From: Thiomicrorhabdus sp. Milos-T2
GTDB taxonomy: Bacteria; Pseudomonadota; Gammaproteobacteria; Thiomicrospirales; Thiomicrospiraceae
DNA length: 64,000 nucleotides
Assembly (NCBI RefSeq): GCF_000702325.1
Contig: NZ_KL370891.1
Location: forward strand, 1,755,306-1,819,305
Direction of reading: 5' to 3'
Position 1 is the stretch's first letter. Each line of letters begins with the position of its first letter. Of the stretch, positions 37,601-45,852 are shown in pieces. The notes under the pieces were generated by a model. That model did no database searches, had not been told where the DNA came from, and saw nothing but the letters and a program-made list of their open reading frames with translations. A program made the translations under genes and the position numbers.

Positions 37601-38335
37601 TTTAGCGAGCATATTCATTAATAACGATTCTGCTCGACCAAAACGACCATTAACCAAACGTAAAAGGCGACCCACCGGCTCTTCTAGCTGTGGCATTTTC
37701 AGCACTTGACGCACCGCTTCTTGATAAGCAGGAGTCGCATCTTGCAATAGCTGTGACTGTCCACCCATTTTAGAGAGCAATGGCATTTGCCCGACTAAAT
37801 AGCTATTTAAACCATCAATGGTTTTGATGCGTAAACGGTTAGGATTTTTTAATAAAGCCCAACTCTTTTCTTTATCCCGCAATAGTGCTTTACGTGCTAA
37901 TTGCCAAGTATTCGCCTCAACTAAGGTTGCGCCTTCAGTGAGCGGTTGTTCACCTATCATTAAGGCTTCAACAATACGCTCACGCATTTCTGCTGCGGCT
38001 TTTTTGGTAAAGGTCATGGCCACAATTTGTTCGGGCGAATTTACTTGTGATAATAAGGCTAAAAAACGTTGCGCTAATAACGACGTTTTACCCGAACCAG
38101 CCGGGGCTTGCACAATAAAAGAGTGGTGAGGATGCACACCTTGAAAACGTGCTAATCCATCGGGTAATTCACTGTCTAACTGCAAGTTAAAATTCTCTTT
38201 TAACCAATCAATATCAACCGAATTTTGCGTATAAAGGTTTGCGGTCATATCTGGCGATTCATTAACAAAAAGCGACTCTTGCTGAAAAGTATGCGGCTTA
38301 GCTTGTTCTGTAGTTTGATCTGTAGTTCGTGGCAT
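34601..38335 (-). CDS. UvrD/RecB-like helicase-nuclease (AddA-like)
   Basis: Large ATP-dependent helicase fused to a nuclease, probably one half of a DNA end-processing enzyme. Of 1244 aa, Walker A (APAGSGKTS) is near residue 80, the DEAD-like motif II (LLVDEFQDTSSEQ) near 465, motif VI (LLYVAATRAKVELH) near 925, and a C-terminal PD-(D/E)xK nuclease motif (VRWIVDYKTS) near 1190. The adjacent gene (two-base gap) encodes a second nuclease-domain protein, an AddAB-like pairing found in many proteobacteria beside or instead of RecBCD. Three exact ACCAGGCCTGGT sites and one variant (CCCAGGCCTGGT, 35742-35753) lie within. Confidence 0.88.
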   Translation of the reverse strand: MPRTTDQTTEQAKPHTFQQESLFVNESPDMTANLYTQNSVDIDWLKENFNLQLDSELPDGLARFQGVHPHHSFIVQAPAGSGKTSLLAQRFLALLSQVNSPEQIVAMTFTKKAAAEMRERIVEALMIGEQPLTEGATLVEANTWQLARKALLRDKEKSWALLKNPNRLRIKTIDGLNSYLVGQMPLLSKMGGQSQLLQDATPAYQEAVRQVLKMPQLEEPVGRLLRLVNGRFGRAESLLMNMLAKRDQWMRTLIQYQGDAAREVLENALQEIVNKVLAEQLSELYYLKPAFEEACAIADFAVQHNQPQLSVLCGAWPIAEDTSETEKWQVLADWLLTAQNEVRKTVNKNNGFPAGKGEAKEQKDRFIDVLEQVRVAAANHAKVLPGLVMLKNLPKPDYSDEQWQDLQWLIQLLTVSAGFLKLVFQQTGQADYIEIAQAASQALGCELEPTDLAQQLDYQIQHLLVDEFQDTSSEQFKLLKQLIAGWQTDDGRTLFLVGDPMQSIYRFREAEVGNFLEAWKGLLGEVTLKPLNLEVNFRSTAGVVNWVNEAFSQVLPTQDDKETGAVSYSDSIAFSNDNNQAVNTHWALNQSPTEEAQQILAVIQKRLTQFKSEQSDAEKRTDSAPKKIKKIAILGRTRSSLMGIAQLLKQQQIGFRAVDLENLADRQEIQDVLALSRALLHLADRAAWIALLRSPLVGLNLSDIYALIGEQPFKTAWHSIAQCKVDKSDNSEDVQSKSHQAWCFNEMANLSQIGQQRLAVTIPIIENALKRLGSLSFANLVRETWLQLDGPQTVENSLALENVEVFCQTLANSENEILDINQLEKQMETLFARPDSHAESQQIELMTMHKSKGLEFDTVILPGLGRKPRSDDAELVSWFQFLGENATEQLVIAPLDRKGQANSNLRTLLKGFEAEKQRYELGRLLYVAATRAKVELHLFAQINYKPSEKQLEKGDYKITPIKDSLLESMWPFAQKDFEKLAVDYEPEENGDENTEIPWPKVSRLPIERQGFFGFTPSKLFAISNMVSDRVSHTQSSTAQVQESTKPSTQTSATSINKVDNSPGLVFNQQNALLNTSVGNLVHAIFEQMVLEGIDTWSEAKLNERLPVYQLWLLQQGLPESELPEAIRRVKQSIMNGINHEKVRWALQNTLTDSAVEYPLTSIEEGGVANHIVDRTFVDDNDVRWIVDYKTSVSDDNNIDGFIAKQVEKYQPQLQRYGQLFNALENRPQKWVLYFSYLDIWHELN
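35142..35153. repeat. ACCAGGCCTGGT palindrome in the AddA-like gene (1)
   Basis: Exact copy, read in the P-G-L-V frame in the linker before the nuclease domain. Confidence 0.9.
36109..36120. repeat. ACCAGGCCTGGT palindrome in the AddA-like gene (2)
   Basis: Exact copy, read as HQAWC. Confidence 0.9.
37173..37184. repeat. ACCAGGCCTGGT palindrome in the AddA-like gene (3)
   Basis: Exact copy, read as LPGLVM. Confidence 0.9.
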
Positions 38336-38337
38336 GA

Positions 38338-41190
38338 TTACACCCCTTCCTGTTCAGAAATAAGGCTTTCTGTATCTTTGCGTTGTTGCAACACTTCTGG
38401 CACTCTTAAGGCTAAATGACCTGCGGCATATTCAATATCGTTTAATGATGCAAATGACATCTGCGCTTGCCCTTGTTGAATTTGGGTAGCCAACTCAACC
38501 ACCTGTTGTTTCAGGCTGTCTAAAAATTCATGCCAGGTTGTTTCATAATAATCGCCGCCCTCTTTATTAGCCATATTGCTAAAAACCTTAATGCTACGCT
38601 GTTTATATAAAACGGCTTCTTCCTCAACCACGGCACTGAACTTAACCCCTTCATCAGAGTGTAATAGCGCATAACCAATTCCGCTTACATCTTCATTAAT
38701 GGCTTCTAAATACACGGCTAATTGGGGTGCGGCTAATGGTGTTTTAAACAAACTATTAATGGAGGCTTTACCGGTTTTGTAGTCCAAAATCACTTTTTGA
38801 CCATCCACCTCATCAACACGGTCAATAATGACCTTAAATTTAATTCCCGCTAAAGTAATGTCATGACTTTTTTCACGCTCAACCACTTTAAATGAACTGC
38901 GTTGCGTTTCGAGTTCTAACCACTCTAAACACAGTTCTAAAACACGCTTTTGTTCAACCTCTAATAAACCTTTTGCTAAACTCGCTTGTAAGCTTGCAAA
39001 CGCCTCTTCTATGTGTGTATTTAGCTTATCTACACGCTCATCCTGAGATAAACTTAGCAAGGCCACTTGCGTTTTAACCTCTAACCAAAAATGCTCTAAA
39101 ACCTGGTGAATCAAAGTCCCCTGATTGGTATTTTGCAAACTGTCTTCTACTTGCTGAAAACCATATTTTGCTCCTAATCGATAATCAATATACGCCATTA
39201 ATGGGCACTGACTTTGGGCTTGTAAAATCCCTGTTCCTCCTGGGGCTTGCTGGCCTAGTGGAATTTCTGCCCCCTGCCAATCCTCTTCCCAAAGCAATCC
39301 GTCTTGTGAATTTCGAAAATCATAAAAACATTCCGCTAAGGTTTGATATTTGGTTTTTGGATACGCTACAACCGATTGAGGCATTTGATGGTGGCTAGGC
39401 AAAATGGAACTGGGTAATAAGGTCGCTTCACCTGTTTGCTGTGGATAACTCCATATAACTTGATTTGCAGACAGCAACAAACGCTGACTAATTTGCAGCG
39501 CATAACTTAATTCACGGTTGGCATCACTGCGGGGTAGATGAAATTGGCGCTGTAATGCCATCGGCAAAAATGGGTTAGGACTTGGCATTCTTGGCCAAGC
39601 CTCATTGGTTAATCCCATTATCCAAAGCGCATCAAATTCTTGTCCACCAGCTTCAAGCATACCCATAATTTGAATAGGTTGATGACCTACACTCTGTGGC
39701 TGATGAACTAACTCACTTAAATAACGTTTTAATAAGCTCAACCATTTACTATAGGACTGTTTTCCACCAATATCCGCGAGTTTAGAAAAATTGACTAACG
39801 CATTTTCAAACGCGGTTTTTTGTTGAAATTCTACCGATTGTAAAGTGCGGTTTCCGGGCCAACCTAAGGTTTCTAAAACCGACCAGGCCTGGTTAATAAA
39901 ATCGACTAAAGTCACTGAACCTTTGGTTTGGGAACTTTCTACAACTTTAAGCAAGCTGTTTTTTAATGATTGTGGAAGAGTTTTTGCCGCTTGAGTGTCG
40001 AGTAGATTTGGCCACAACACATTTGCCCACTGTAAACGTCTAAATTCGGCATCAGCCTGTTGTCTTTGAGTAAAATCACCTTGGGTATAGGGAGAGATTA
40101 ACCATTGGCTCCAGGCCTGGTAGGTTGTAGATTTATGCGGTTGCAAGAAGAGACTTAAGGTTTGCCAAGCATTTTCAATAATCGGTACCGAAAAAAGGGG
40201 TTCTCCTAAAGATAAGTTATACAGTTTCGTTTGGTTACTTGAAATATTCGCCTGAGTATTCAACTGCTGTAAACCGTTTAAATAAAGCTGCTCATCTAAA
40301 CATTGGATTAATGCAGTTTTGTAATCGGCCACATTAGGCGCTACTACCGCCACATTAATGTTTTTAAAGTCTTTTTTCTTAAGCAGATTTGCCACTTGGT
40401 TTATTGCCCAATTGGCAACCTGCTGAACTTCATCAAAAAGATCTTGAGCGGCATAACAGCTTAATCCGTTGTCTGGCAACTCCATCGTCTCACGGCTAAC
40501 CTCACTATCCAACTCAACGTGGCAACCCATACTCTCTACGGCTAATCTCCACGCTTGAATATTGGGTGATAAATCATCAAAACCATGTAAAAAGAAACGT
40601 TGTGGTAATTGAGTTTTACCCACATTATGGTTATTTAACCAAGTTAAACGTTGTTGGGTTTGTAAGGCTTCATCTTGCCAATGCTTATTTTTAAGGCGTT
40701 GCAAATAACGTTGTAATACGGTTTTAAAAAGTTGTGTTTCTTCGTTAAGAAAATGCTCTTCATGCCAATTGTTTGGTAACCATTCGGCACTCAATGACCA
40801 GGCCTGGTAGAGTTGTTTAGCGGTGGTATGAATATTTAATAAGGCAATCTGTTGAGCCTTAAACTCAGACTCACTTTCCGAGTTTTCATGGTCGTCTAAT
40901 CGCTCATCGAGTTCTTCTTGTAAACACTGCTCCATTAACCACTGAGCTTCAAAAGAAGTTAACACTTTTTTGGGCAATTCAGAAGCTGGCAACTCCCCTG
41001 CTAATAAAGCATTGTTTTGCCAAAGTTGCCACCACTGATTCAGCGTCATAACATTGGGCGTCTGAATAACTTTTTGCCCAGATGATAAAATAGCACGCTC
41101 TTTAATCACCGCCGTTAAACGGCTATTGGCGGTAATAAAAATCGTTTGTTCATTTTCAAAATTCATTGAATTATTTTTAGAAATTGCCAT
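38338..41190 (-). CDS. AddB-like PD-(D/E)xK nuclease, probable DNA repair protein
   Basis: Partner of the AddA-like helicase. The 950-aa protein has an inactivated helicase-like N-terminal region (TIFITANSRLTAVIKERA, no Walker A). Its central block includes IMGMLEAGGQEFDALWIMGLTNEAWP, typical of the TIGR03623 probable DNA repair family. The C-terminal RecB-type nuclease has FKVIIDRVDEV and KVILDYKTGKAS near residue 802. The helicase gene starts two bases after its stop. ATG at 41190 lacks a clear Shine-Dalgarno, so a start at 41166 is also possible. It holds two exact ACCAGGCCTGGT sites and one variant (40110-40121), all read as QAW. Confidence 0.85.
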   Translation of the reverse strand: MAISKNNSMNFENEQTIFITANSRLTAVIKERAILSSGQKVIQTPNVMTLNQWWQLWQNNALLAGELPASELPKKVLTSFEAQWLMEQCLQEELDERLDDHENSESESEFKAQQIALLNIHTTAKQLYQAWSLSAEWLPNNWHEEHFLNEETQLFKTVLQRYLQRLKNKHWQDEALQTQQRLTWLNNHNVGKTQLPQRFFLHGFDDLSPNIQAWRLAVESMGCHVELDSEVSRETMELPDNGLSCYAAQDLFDEVQQVANWAINQVANLLKKKDFKNINVAVVAPNVADYKTALIQCLDEQLYLNGLQQLNTQANISSNQTKLYNLSLGEPLFSVPIIENAWQTLSLFLQPHKSTTYQAWSQWLISPYTQGDFTQRQQADAEFRRLQWANVLWPNLLDTQAAKTLPQSLKNSLLKVVESSQTKGSVTLVDFINQAWSVLETLGWPGNRTLQSVEFQQKTAFENALVNFSKLADIGGKQSYSKWLSLLKRYLSELVHQPQSVGHQPIQIMGMLEAGGQEFDALWIMGLTNEAWPRMPSPNPFLPMALQRQFHLPRSDANRELSYALQISQRLLLSANQVIWSYPQQTGEATLLPSSILPSHHQMPQSVVAYPKTKYQTLAECFYDFRNSQDGLLWEEDWQGAEIPLGQQAPGGTGILQAQSQCPLMAYIDYRLGAKYGFQQVEDSLQNTNQGTLIHQVLEHFWLEVKTQVALLSLSQDERVDKLNTHIEEAFASLQASLAKGLLEVEQKRVLELCLEWLELETQRSSFKVVEREKSHDITLAGIKFKVIIDRVDEVDGQKVILDYKTGKASINSLFKTPLAAPQLAVYLEAINEDVSGIGYALLHSDEGVKFSAVVEEEAVLYKQRSIKVFSNMANKEGGDYYETTWHEFLDSLKQQVVELATQIQQGQAQMSFASLNDIEYAAGHLALRVPEVLQQRKDTESLISEQEGV
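39882..39893. repeat. ACCAGGCCTGGT palindrome in the AddB-like gene (1)
   Basis: Exact copy, read as NQAWS. Confidence 0.9.
40797..40808. repeat. ACCAGGCCTGGT palindrome in the AddB-like gene (2)
   Basis: Exact copy, read as YQAWS. Confidence 0.9.
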
Positions 41191-41290
41191 AAAAGGAAGA
41201 GCTCATTTTAGGTTTAAATCTATCCGTTTTTTTAAATGTCGTGAGAGCATTCCAAGACTGCTCTGTAAAAATCGCTAAGAAAAACAGTGT

Positions 41291-41809
41291 TTATTTATTA
41301 ACCACTAAGGTACTGGCAATCATATCGTGTAGACCTTGCTTCTTTGAGGTAAAGGCAATCATAATAAAACCAATAAAAAGAATTAAAACTGAAAGAATTT
41401 TACTGAAGTAGCGCACACTCGCTCTTAAAAAAGAAATTCGTTCCCCATGCAAATCCGTTACTTTCATTCCTAAGAGTGACTTTCCATAAGTCGCTTGTTT
41501 AGAAGAGCTTTCCATGCCGGCATAATAAAACCAAGCAATGAATAAAGTCACCAAATTACCGATTAAACTCACCCCCATCATTGCCGCCTCGTTATCAGGG
41601 TTCTTGCCTAAATAGGCAAGATATACACCCAACATAATCATTAGTAAAACGCTAATCACCGCTAAAATTAACCAATCAATAATATAAGCCCCTAAACGTT
41701 TCCAAAAACCGCCATAACTAACCGCGAGAGTTTGCTGATTTGAGTTAATTTCTTGATCTGAAACTTGATTATTGTCTATTTCATTACTGTCTAATTGATT
41801 ATTATTCAT
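41291..41809 (-). CDS. RDD family membrane protein
   Basis: Protein of about 172 aa with an Asn/Gln/Asp-rich N-terminal tail of 30 residues. The RDD-type start GGFWKRLGAYIIDWLILAVI follows, with three or four membrane segments and the typical loop ATYGKSLLGMKVTDLHG. Function is unknown; some RDD proteins act in ion or osmotic homeostasis. ATG at 41809 is chosen because AGGA sits eight bases upstream. ATG at 41839 is a possible earlier start, and a TTG at 41887 would overlap the YgjP-like gene. It probably follows that gene in one transcript. Confidence 0.8.
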   Translation of the reverse strand: MNNNQLDSNEIDNNQVSDQEINSNQQTLAVSYGGFWKRLGAYIIDWLILAVISVLLMIMLGVYLAYLGKNPDNEAAMMGVSLIGNLVTLFIAWFYYAGMESSSKQATYGKSLLGMKVTDLHGERISFLRASVRYFSKILSVLILFIGFIMIAFTSKKQGLHDMIASTLVVNK

Positions 41810-41865
41810 CTGGTTTTTCCTAACGGGTTTTGTGGTCATAATTTGGTAATGTTTATTTTGAAACC

Positions 41866-42663
41866 TTACTCTAAAAAATGAATCCAAGTACGGCCATGTT
41901 GTTTTATAACCTGTTTAGCGGCCTTTGTTTGCGGGTAAGAGGTCTCTACCACTTGCCAAAAGGCCTTAGAGTGATTGGCGTGAATTAAATGCGCTAGCTC
42001 ATGCACAATAACGTAATCCACGACCCATTGAGGGGCTTGCATTAAACGCCAATTAAACTGAATACGCCCATCAGAATAACAGCTCCCCCAACGTGATTTA
42101 TAGCCTTTTACGGTAACGGATTGATACGTTAACCCCATCACTTTAGCGTAAATTTGCGTTTGAGGGATTAAATAGCTCTCTGCTTGCTGTTTAAAAAATG
42201 CCTCTAAATTCTTACAGGCCTGTGACTTTTTCTGTTGTTCCGTTAGGTTCAAACCCAAATTTAGGTTTGAACCCAAATTCAGCTTAATTTTTTGTGTATT
42301 TTCATCTAGTTCAATCGGTTTTTTTTGTTCATTCTGAATATCAGGTGTTAACCACTCTAGGGTGTAGTTTTGACCTAAAAAACTCAAACATTCACCATGC
42401 AATCCAGTAAATTGAACGGGTAAAGTTTCAACTAATTCGTCAATTCGCTTTTCAAGCCAGCTGTGATTTTGCTTTAAAACCTGATTTAAGCGCGATGCGC
42501 TCATGGCTTGCGGAACCGCTAAAATCAACCCCTCTTTTTGCTGTTTTATGGCAATCGTTTTTCTACGTGCAGAGGGTTTTATAGGTAAACGAAGTTCTCC
42601 TATTTCATAGTGAGTCATCTTTTTATATTTTGCTTTTTTATTCGAAACAAATGACATAAGCAT
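41866..42663 (-). CDS. YgjP-like metallopeptidase (DUF45)
   Basis: Predicted zinc metalloprotease of the YgjP/SprT-like group. The 265-aa protein has YKSRWGSCYSDGRIQFNWRL and the metal-binding motif VIVHELAHLIHANHSKAFW (HExxH followed by H). A Leu/Asn/Gly-rich duplication (NLGSNLNLGLNL) near residue 130 comes from an 18-bp tandem repeat. No good Shine-Dalgarno marks the start; ATG codons at 42657 and 42618 are alternatives. The RDD gene follows. Confidence 0.85.
   Translation of the reverse strand: MLMSFVSNKKAKYKKMTHYEIGELRLPIKPSARRKTIAIKQQKEGLILAVPQAMSASRLNQVLKQNHSWLEKRIDELVETLPVQFTGLHGECLSFLGQNYTLEWLTPDIQNEQKKPIELDENTQKIKLNLGSNLNLGLNLTEQQKKSQACKNLEAFFKQQAESYLIPQTQIYAKVMGLTYQSVTVKGYKSRWGSCYSDGRIQFNWRLMQAPQWVVDYVIVHELAHLIHANHSKAFWQVVETSYPQTKAAKQVIKQHGRTWIHFLE
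42247..42282. repeat. In-frame 18-bp tandem repeat in the YgjP-like gene
   Basis: Two units, GTTCAAACCCAAATTTAG and GTTTGAACCCAAATTCAG (plus strand), encoding a duplicated six-residue Leu/Asn/Gly peptide. Confidence 0.8.
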
Positions 42664-42696
42664 GGCTAAGTGAATATCTTTTTAAGGAAATAAAAC

Positions 42697-42730
42697 AAAA
42701 AACGCCCTGGCTATTTACCAGAGCGTTTTA
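42697..42730 (-). terminator. Rho-independent terminator after the HDOD gene
   Basis: On the minus strand AAAACGCTCTGG-TAAATAG-CCAGGGCGTTTT forms a stem with one mismatch and ends in a T run (TTTTTTG). It lies 55 bases after the HDOD gene stop and before the YgjP-like gene. A single CCACGAAG-type end (CTTCGTATTTTAGTATCTTC) sits beside it at about 42740-42766. Confidence 0.8.
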
Positions 42731-42784
42731 ATTAAAAACTTCGTATTTTAGTATCTTCGTGGTTAAAGCAAGACATCTATAAAA

Positions 42785-44002
42785 TTAAGCCGCTTCTAAA
42801 CCAGCCATAGTTTTGTAAGCCCAAGAGTTAGCATTCATATACGCAGAAGAGACCTGCATAATGTCCATACCATTACCCATAACATTTGAATTACCCTGCT
42901 CTAAAGAGCGCACCACAAATAACGCTTTACCCATGTCACCAGATTGATCTACCAATGCCCCTTTTACAGTTTCTGACAGCGGCAATTGATCAACAATATC
43001 AATCATTGAAGCTTTTAGAAACGCATTTAAGGTTGAAAACATACCCGCCATAAAGTAGCGATCTTTGTCATCGTTTTTGCCTTGTTTATCAGCAAGCTCT
43101 TCCATAAACTTAGCTCTAACTAATGCCGTAGTTAACAACTCTTTAGGCACATCATTAATTTCGGATAACATCATCATATTCACCCAAAACTTAAGACGCT
43201 TTAGACCCATGAAATTGACTGCATCTTTTAAGGTCTCTACCACTTGAGGAATATTGTTACTTGGGTGATTAATTACACTCAATAATTTATGCGTTAAACC
43301 AACATCTGAACCTACCGTTGCCACAATGGTATCAAATTCAACATCTGGATCATTAACCTCAGCTAATAACTTAAGCATCGCTAATTTGTTACCAGACAAT
43401 TCTTGCTCACCAGAAATAATTGGGTTTGTGAAAAAATAACCTTGGAAAAGTGTAGCGCCTGTTTTGGCATAATCGTCAAACTGTTTTTCAGTTTCAATAC
43501 CACTAATCATCGTTTGAATATTTTGCATATTCAAAGCACTCACTGCGGTTTTAGCTTCATCAGAGGTAAAGTCTTTAGTATCTAACTTAACGAGTTTGGC
43601 AATCGTTAATAATTTTTTATAGGCATCTGAGTTTTCATAACCCAATAAGGCAACTTTTGCGCCGGTTTTTACAATCTCTTTTAGAGACTCTAAGGCAGGT
43701 TTATTTTTTAAAACCGATAAATCTACTTCAACTACCATAGAGTTCATTGACTCTACTTCTGGTAACCACTCAACCTTTAGCACTTCAAGAGGGGCTTTGA
43801 AATAAACTTGTTTATTTGCCGTTAAACCTTGCATACCATCATGTTCAGCAACACGATTACAAAATGCCTTCATCACCTCTTCCCATTCCACCGTAGAACG
43901 GTCAATATCGTCTACCAACTCTAAAGAAAGGTGGTAGCCATTTAGAGCTTGCTGAGCGTCAAGAACCGGTTGTTTGTTTAAGAAAAGTTGTGCTTGTGGC
44001 AT
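42785..44002 (-). CDS. EAL-like/HDOD signalling protein (YuxH type)
   Basis: The 405-aa protein has an N-terminal degenerate EAL-like domain (LFLNKQPVLDAQQALNGYHLSLE) lacking an obvious EAL catalytic motif. A C-terminal HDOD domain follows from about residue 200 (DVGLTHKLLSVINHPS, FMGLKRLKFWVNMMML). Such proteins are thought to work in c-di-GMP-related or motility signalling without phosphodiesterase activity. ATG at 44002 is chosen because AAGGAA precedes it by six bases; an upstream TTG would include that site. It stands alone with its own terminator. Confidence 0.88.
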   Translation of the reverse strand: MPQAQLFLNKQPVLDAQQALNGYHLSLELVDDIDRSTVEWEEVMKAFCNRVAEHDGMQGLTANKQVYFKAPLEVLKVEWLPEVESMNSMVVEVDLSVLKNKPALESLKEIVKTGAKVALLGYENSDAYKKLLTIAKLVKLDTKDFTSDEAKTAVSALNMQNIQTMISGIETEKQFDDYAKTGATLFQGYFFTNPIISGEQELSGNKLAMLKLLAEVNDPDVEFDTIVATVGSDVGLTHKLLSVINHPSNNIPQVVETLKDAVNFMGLKRLKFWVNMMMLSEINDVPKELLTTALVRAKFMEELADKQGKNDDKDRYFMAGMFSTLNAFLKASMIDIVDQLPLSETVKGALVDQSGDMGKALFVVRSLEQGNSNVMGNGMDIMQVSSAYMNANSWAYKTMAGLEAA

Positions 44003-44222
44003 GTGTTGTTCCTTGTTCAAAAAAGTCTAATCAGACCTACACTTAATGACTTTAAATAAAATATTAATGTGTACCATTATAGAAATATAATTCTAAAGAA
44101 AAACCCTTAATTTAATAAAATAAAGAAACTTGTCAAAAATATGATTTTTGTCTTTTAAAAATCAATAAGATAGCAGTACAATAACGCTTTTAAATTAACC
44201 GAGTTATTTTATAAGGTATTTA

Positions 44223-45122
44223 ATGCCAAACCAATCCACGCCCTTAAATTCAAACAATGGTCAACATTTTACTTTTACCTCACCGGGTGAAATCAATGCC
44301 TTAGATTTACTTGCTCAACATACCCATTTAAGCAAACAAAACCTTAAAGAAAGTGCTCAAAAAGGTGCGGTATGGATTACGCGCAAATCCAACAGTAAAC
44401 CTGAGCGCTTACGCAGATTAAAAAAGACACTCCCCGCTAATCAAGTTTTAGATTTTTACTACAACCCAGAACTTTTAAACCAACAGCCACCTTCACCTAC
44501 TTTAATCGCTGACTTTGAAAGCTACTCGGTTTGGATTAAACCACGAGGTATGTTATCTCAAGGGTCAAAATGGGCTGATCACACGGCTCTTTATCGTTGG
44601 ATAGAAATGAATTTTCAACCCAATGGTCATCCTAGACAGGCTTGGATTGTTCACAGATTAGATAGAGCAACCCATGGAATAATGTTAGTTGCCCACAGTA
44701 AAAAAATGGCGGCAACTTTAAGTCGAGCTTTTGAAGAAAATCGGGTTCATAAAACTTACCAAGCAATCGTTTGGGGCGATTATCCTGCTGAAACTCAGAG
44801 CATTCATTTAGCTATTGATAACAAAGCTGCTGTTAGCCATATATCATTGCTAAAACATAATGCTAAAAAAGGCATTTCACTGGTAGAAATCACCATTGAA
44901 ACCGGTAGAAAACACCAAATACGTAAACACCTATCGGAAACTGGCTACCCAATTCTTGGCGATAGAATGTACGGCAATGTACAAAAAGATGCTGAACTTT
45001 CAAGTATGCCTAATTTACAACTCACCGCTTATAAACTTTGTTTGCAATGCCCCCTTAGCAAGGCTAACCAAGAAAAATGTTTCAAACTAGAGCAAACCCA
45101 ATTAGACTTAATTGATTTTTAA
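44223..45122 (+). CDS. RluA-family RNA pseudouridine synthase
   Basis: Converts uridine to pseudouridine in rRNA or tRNA. The 299-aa protein has a short S4-like N-terminal region (LDLLAQHTHLSKQNLKESAQKGAVWI), the catalytic motif VHRLDRATHGIMLVAHS with the essential Asp, and GRKHQIRKHLSETGYPILGD. The exact target cannot be assigned from the sequence. Confidence 0.9.
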   Translation: MPNQSTPLNSNNGQHFTFTSPGEINALDLLAQHTHLSKQNLKESAQKGAVWITRKSNSKPERLRRLKKTLPANQVLDFYYNPELLNQQPPSPTLIADFESYSVWIKPRGMLSQGSKWADHTALYRWIEMNFQPNGHPRQAWIVHRLDRATHGIMLVAHSKKMAATLSRAFEENRVHKTYQAIVWGDYPAETQSIHLAIDNKAAVSHISLLKHNAKKGISLVEITIETGRKHQIRKHLSETGYPILGDRMYGNVQKDAELSSMPNLQLTAYKLCLQCPLSKANQEKCFKLEQTQLDLIDF

Positions 45123-45207
45123 ATGGTTACTCTCTCAACTCAAAAAGCTTTCTACTTACTTTCTTCTTATTTACTTCTTGCTTTGAACTTATAAGGTAAA
45201 GGCCACT

Positions 45208-45699
45208 ATGAAAAGAAACATTAGGTTTCCTATTAAAGGCACCTTTTATTATGGCGCCGATATCGCCATAGATTTATCACTGCTTGCGCCACAAAAACCT
45301 TTGCTGTTTTCATTAGAAGAAGACAACCTCTATGATAAACACGCCATACAGGTTTGGTTACCTCATAATCAGGATATGAATCAGAATAAGAAACAAGATA
45401 AGAAACAAAATATTAAACAAGAAATGACTTCTAACACCATATCAAACGACCCTGTAAACGGTCTGTTACTTGGTTATGTTCCCCGATCTTTAGCACCCAA
45501 AATGGGTTGGTACATTAAACACCAAGGCAACCTTGAACTTAAAGTCATTCACTTCGCTAAACTGGGAAAACAGATTGAAATTGATTGTACCGTTACCCTT
45601 GACCAGGCCTGGTTAAGTTATTTAACCCTGTTTATTCAAGCTAAAGTGATTACCCAATTAATGCGTTTTAAACGATTTAGAAAACATTTTTTATCCTAA
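45208..45699 (+). CDS. HIRAN-domain protein
   Basis: The 163-aa protein is almost entirely a HIRAN domain: GTFYYGADIAIDLSLLAPQKPLLFSLEEDNLYDKHAIQVWL, then LLLGYVPRSLAPKMGWYIKHQG. HIRAN domains bind DNA ends or damaged DNA in helicase-associated proteins. Stand-alone bacterial copies have no settled role. A Lys/Gln/Asn-rich insertion (QDMNQNKKQDKKQ) interrupts the domain at about residues 57-77. One ACCAGGCCTGGT site encodes DQAWL. A DEDDh exonuclease gene follows. Confidence 0.82.
   Translation: MKRNIRFPIKGTFYYGADIAIDLSLLAPQKPLLFSLEEDNLYDKHAIQVWLPHNQDMNQNKKQDKKQNIKQEMTSNTISNDPVNGLLLGYVPRSLAPKMGWYIKHQGNLELKVIHFAKLGKQIEIDCTVTLDQAWLSYLTLFIQAKVITQLMRFKRFRKHFLS
45602..45613. repeat. ACCAGGCCTGGT palindrome in the HIRAN gene
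   Basis: Exact copy in the coding sequence, read in the Q-A-W frame. Confidence 0.9.
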
Positions 45700-45852
45700 T
45701 CTGCCTCCTAATATCCCTCTTCATTGGCTTTAATTTACATACAATCATGCAGAGACTAGAACAAGTATGCACAAGCTGAATATTTGTTGCTAAAATCATT
45801 AACAAAAATTCCCTGTACAAACATTACATATACAAACGAAAAGTTAATCACT

